Source: JAGVPT01 sp963827085 (lineage in GTDB: Bacteria; Bacteroidota; Ignavibacteria; UBA10030; UBA8401). From it: a stretch of 64,000 nucleotides of DNA. Both the position numbers and the translations under genes were made by a program. Position 1 is the first letter of the stretch. The number at the start of each line of letters is the position of its first letter. Of this stretch, positions 61,531-64,000 are shown piece after piece. The stretch covers positions 992,001-1,056,000 of the forward strand of contig CAWGZY010000003.1 of the NCBI GenBank assembly GCA_963827085.1. Reading direction: 5' to 3'. The notes under the pieces are model-generated. The model was not told the DNA's origin, did not search any database, and saw only the letters and a program-made list of their open reading frames with translations.

Positions 61531-61844
61531 CCGTCGTTGTCTGCGTCGAAAAGGCTAACATCGTGGGCGTAGTTTGTATTGGGAATAGTTATCAGTTGCT
61601 CCGTAAAATTAAAGTTGCCGTTATTAATCAACACACTAACATTGCTCGACAACGCATTCGCGATAATGACATCTTGTAATCCATCCCCGTTAACATCGCC
61701 AACTGTTCCATACGCACATCCCATACCGGAAAGCGGGACCTGTTGAGTTTGAAAAATATGATTGTTGAAATCGATAATTTTTATTATAGTCATGGAGTTA
61801 GACAAATAATTCAACGTCACTAACTCCGGTTGCCCGTCATTATT
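61512..61844 (-). CDS. Giant secreted protein, segment 2: FG-GAP repeats
   Basis: About 110 codons between two breaks (61848 and 61530). FG-GAP units with loops NNDGQPELVTLN, DVNGDGLQDVIIAN and DADNDG. Both breaks are repaired by adding one base beside GGATC. Confidence 0.75.
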   Translation of the reverse strand, partial: NNDGQPELVTLNYLSNSMTIIKIIDFNNHIFQTQQVPLSGMGCAYGTVGDVNGDGLQDVIIANALSSNVSVLINNGNFNFTEQLITIPNTNYAHDVSLFDADNDGISIYS

Positions 61845-62875
61845 GGATCCACGGCAGCAATCCAGTGAGGTTCATTTCCTACAGGAATTGTTGCATAAGA
61901 ACTAAAATTGCCAGATCCATCGTTTTTTAATATTGTAACATCGTTCGTAAACCTGTTTGCGGTAATAATGTCTGTATACCCATCATTATTGATATCCGCC
62001 GCACAAAGAGTAAGTGGAGAGTTTCCAACAGCAATTCTTTGCTTTTCAGTAAAAATATGCGTTACGGGATCACGATCAAACACCGCCACATCGTTACTGA
62101 TCGCGTTCTCAACCACTAATTCCAAGGATGAATCATTATTAGCATGGATGAACGCAAAATCCCTTGGCTCGTTCGCACAATTAATTGTTTCTGTTCTTGT
62201 AAACTGACCAAGGCCATTATTCGTATAGATTCCAATGGCATTAGTTTCTGGAAAGCTAACGATTATGTCGAGATTTCCGTCTCCATTAACATCATAGCTT
62301 CGTATCATCCACGGAGGGCTATCAATTCCGGTAATAAAAGATGTTTGTTGAAAACTCCCGTTTTTATTGATATAAGTTACCAAGGAATTCCCCCCATTAG
62401 ACGTAGCGACAAAATCCGTCATCCCATCGTTATTAAAATCACCGTACACAATTGTCGTCGGCCATGTATCGGTCGGAATATTTTGGAAAAGAGAAAAATC
62501 ACCACTTGAGGGAACGGGTTTGTATTGAAAGGAATGATTGTAGATGAACGTCGAGTCGTTCTTTTGATACAGAATAGAAATATCTATTTGTTCGCCTGAA
62601 AAGTGCGGGGTAGGATTTATTATAGATAACGACGAGTCGGCATTATTATAAGTGGTTGAAAGCGATAAAATCTTCCCGTGGACTGAACTATGGACATTGA
62701 CTTGTTCTATTACAACGGCTGTAGAAAAAACAATTCGATACGTGTTGACTTGAGTCGATACCATTCCAGCTGCGGATATGGAAACAACATCGCTGTTCGC
62801 TCTTGCAGGTTCAAATAAAGAAAAGAGTGCAAAGAGGGTTATAAAAAAGAGCTTTATGTTCGTACCTTTTCTCAA
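61820..62875 (-). CDS. Giant secreted protein, segment 1 (N-terminal): signal peptide and FG-GAP repeats
   Basis: 351 codons. Signal peptide about 1-26 (LFFITLFALFSLFEPARA). A beta-rich N-terminal domain (about 30-125) is followed by FG-GAP/VCBS repeats of about 45-50 residues with DxNxDG loops: DFNNDGMTDFVATS, DVNGDGNLDIIVSF, DINNDGYTDIITAN. The frame is lost at GGATCC near 61848. With all five breaks repaired the protein would have about 2,830 residues. FG-GAP repeats usually fold as beta-propellers in adhesins or enzymes. Confidence 0.85.
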   Translation of the reverse strand: MRKGTNIKLFFITLFALFSLFEPARANSDVVSISAAGMVSTQVNTYRIVFSTAVVIEQVNVHSSVHGKILSLSTTYNNADSSLSIINPTPHFSGEQIDISILYQKNDSTFIYNHSFQYKPVPSSGDFSLFQNIPTDTWPTTIVYGDFNNDGMTDFVATSNGGNSLVTYINKNGSFQQTSFITGIDSPPWMIRSYDVNGDGNLDIIVSFPETNAIGIYTNNGLGQFTRTETINCANEPRDFAFIHANNDSSLELVVENAISNDVAVFDRDPVTHIFTEKQRIAVGNSPLTLCAADINNDGYTDIITANRFTNDVTILKNDGSGNFSSYATIPVGNEPHWIAAVDPIMTGNRS

Positions 62876-63083
62876 CTTGCTATAAGATAAATTTTAAAAA
62901 TTACACAGAGATATTTTTCCCATGTTGCAATGTTAGTATAAGCAATATAAGGATCATGCAGCTTGCAGTAGGTCACATCTGCAAAAATACCGGTAATTTT
63001 TTCAATATTGGCAAAAAATTAGAATGTTCTAATAGAAGATTCGGCAATCGGAAGAGAAAGGAAGAAGCAACCAGCAATATAAC
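62876..63083. other. AT-rich spacer upstream of the giant gene
   Basis: About 210 bp, strongly AT-rich, no repeat or gene seen. It must carry the promoter of the giant gene unless it is transcribed from the glycosyltransferase upstream. Confidence 0.35.
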
Positions 63084-63599
63084 TTAACCAGCATTTTCAT
63101 TAGTTTTATTCCGTGTAGACAGCAATTCTTTATAGTAATCGCCAAGTTGTTTCCCGATTTTTTGGGAATCAAATTTTTCCAGAATTGTTCGACGAATAGC
63201 CCATACTTTTTGTTTTTGAACGGAATAGTTTGTCAAGATAGCATTGACGGTTAAAGCCATTTGTTCGGGACTATTGATTGGAACAATCCATTCCTTTGCA
63301 AGTTCCTGCAATAAGTCTCTCACTCCTGAAACATCAGTTAATACCGCAGGAATTCCTAAAAGCAAAGCCTCAATTGGCGCATAGGGGAGGCCTTCCCACA
63401 AGGAAGTCATCACGAAGACATCAAATGTGGACATAACGTCGATATAGTCTGTCCGGTTACCTAGCATCGTCAAATTATGGATATGTAATTCTGAAACTAA
63501 TTCTCCTACTTCGGAATTTAACCTCCCATCGCCAACCAATACATAGTTAACATTGGAATTCAAACTATTTAAATGATGCGCCATTCTTACAAAATCCTC
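63084..63599 (-). pseudogene. Glycosyltransferase family 4, C-terminal part (frameshifted gene)
   Basis: About 170 codons of the GT-B C-terminal domain: FVRMAHHLNSLNSNVNYVLV, GDGRLNSEVGELV, FDVFVMTSLWEGLPYAPIEA (the E-x7-E donor-binding region) and GIPAVLTDVSGVRDLLQE. It continues the fragment at 63587 if one base is added within ATCCGAGGAT near 63599. Likely transfers a sugar in the surface-polysaccharide pathway. Confidence 0.8.
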
Positions 63600-64000
63600 G
63601 GATTCTTTTGAGGTACCAATCTTGCAACCATTCCAACAATACGTTTAGGTCTTTCATAAGACACTATCAATGGTTTATATTTTTCTGTTTCAATAGGATT
63701 CAGAAGCAGCATTATCTTATTTTTTTTTGTTAACTTTAACTTCAATGCTTCCTCTTCTTCATAACGAGAACTTAAAATAAATGCATCGGTCATCAATCCA
63801 GCAATTTTTTCAAAACTCAAGTAAAGATAAAATTTGAATTTCGAAAGTCTTTGAAAAAAAGAAAAACCGTGAGAGAATAAATAATGACTGGAACCTTTGC
63901 AAGCTTAGCGGAAATTCTACCAAGAAATCCCGCGATCGAGCTGCTGCAGTGTGCAATTTCAAACCTTTGCTTTTTACACAGCTTGTAAGTTTATAGATAG
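63587..64000 (-). pseudogene. Glycosyltransferase family 4, N-terminal and middle part, frameshifted and cut by the right edge
   Basis: Contains SFEKIAGLMTDAFILSSRYE and PKRIVGMVARLVPQKN in one frame (to about 63871), HGFSFFQRLSKFKFYLYL joined to it, then GFLGRISAKLAKVPVIIYS (63878-63935) in another, and LCKKQRFEIAH joined to SINLQA by a third break near 63979. Two breaks (about 63873 and 63979) are each repaired by one added base. The 5' end lies outside the window. Pattern matches WbpH/RfaB-like GT4 enzymes that use UDP-sugars. Confidence 0.7.

Overview
The window looks like chromosomal DNA of a Gram-negative bacterium of the Bacteroidota/Chlorobiota side of the FCB group, most like an Ignavibacteria/Kryptonia/Kapabacteria-type lineage; this is inferred from gene content only. 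Supporting signs are two secreted proteins with an NYPNPFNPST-type C-terminal sorting domain (type IX secretion), a complete KDO/Lpt outer-membrane block, hopanoid genes, a phytol kinase-DUF92 fusion as in green sulfur bacteria and relatives, and clear Shine-Dalgarno sequences (AGGAG, AAGGAG, GGGAGGA), which classical Bacteroidia mostly lack. By eye the GC content is near 50%, and it falls in the last 3-4 kb.

Layout. 1-1672 (minus): hpnC and hpnD (hpnD runs off the left edge). 2052-10205 (plus): a response regulator, the hrcA-grpE-dnaJ heat-shock operon, a ComEA-like protein, a PilM-like protein, rsmD, coaD, an aminotransferase and an FmdB-type zinc ribbon protein. 10537-18011 (minus): pckA, a second aminotransferase, a secreted S1/P1-type nuclease/phospholipase, tyrA and a DAHP synthase. 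18550-23824 (minus): lptB, lptA-like, lptC, kdsD, an unknown gene and kdsA. 23932-38533 (minus): phytol kinase-DUF92 fusion, holA, cyclophilin, porin-like protein, bi-domain oxidoreductase, flippase-like protein, lolA, ftsK, comB, gcvT, transaldolase and rng. 38883-39131 (minus): SRP RNA and tRNA-Ala(CGC). 39929-43342 (plus): an M16 protease pair. 43585-53161 (minus): a surface-polysaccharide locus with a UDP-HexNAc dehydrogenase, fcl, gmd, rmd, uxs, ugd and the priming sugar transferase. 54375-62875 (minus): one very large secreted FG-GAP/cadherin-like protein gene, broken by five frameshifts. 63084-64000: a glycosyltransferase, also frameshifted and cut by the right edge.

How the genes work together. 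kdsD and kdsA make KDO, LptA/B/C move LPS to the outer membrane, and LolA delivers lipoproteins. The polysaccharide locus makes UDP-glucuronate, UDP-xylose, a UDP-HexNAc uronate, GDP-L-fucose and GDP-D-rhamnose-type sugars, and a WbaP-like transferase starts the glycan on undecaprenyl phosphate. HpnC and HpnD make hopanoid precursors. tyrA and DAHP synthase are the two ends of tyrosine synthesis.

The most unusual content is between genes. Many spacers are built from degenerate units with a strict 7-nt (or 8-nt) period but quite different consensus sequences. Two four-helix-bundle (S23/23S-IVS family) genes are each enclosed by inverted copies of such arrays and share a GGGGGA...CATGGA start region, so they look like small mobile cassettes. 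There are also three MITE-like elements with GGTAGTGT-type terminal repeats, two of them with near-perfect 8-bp target duplications. Eight of the nine frameshifts recognised lie in the last 10 kb and most are single-base losses, so sequence error near a contig end is a serious alternative to gene decay.
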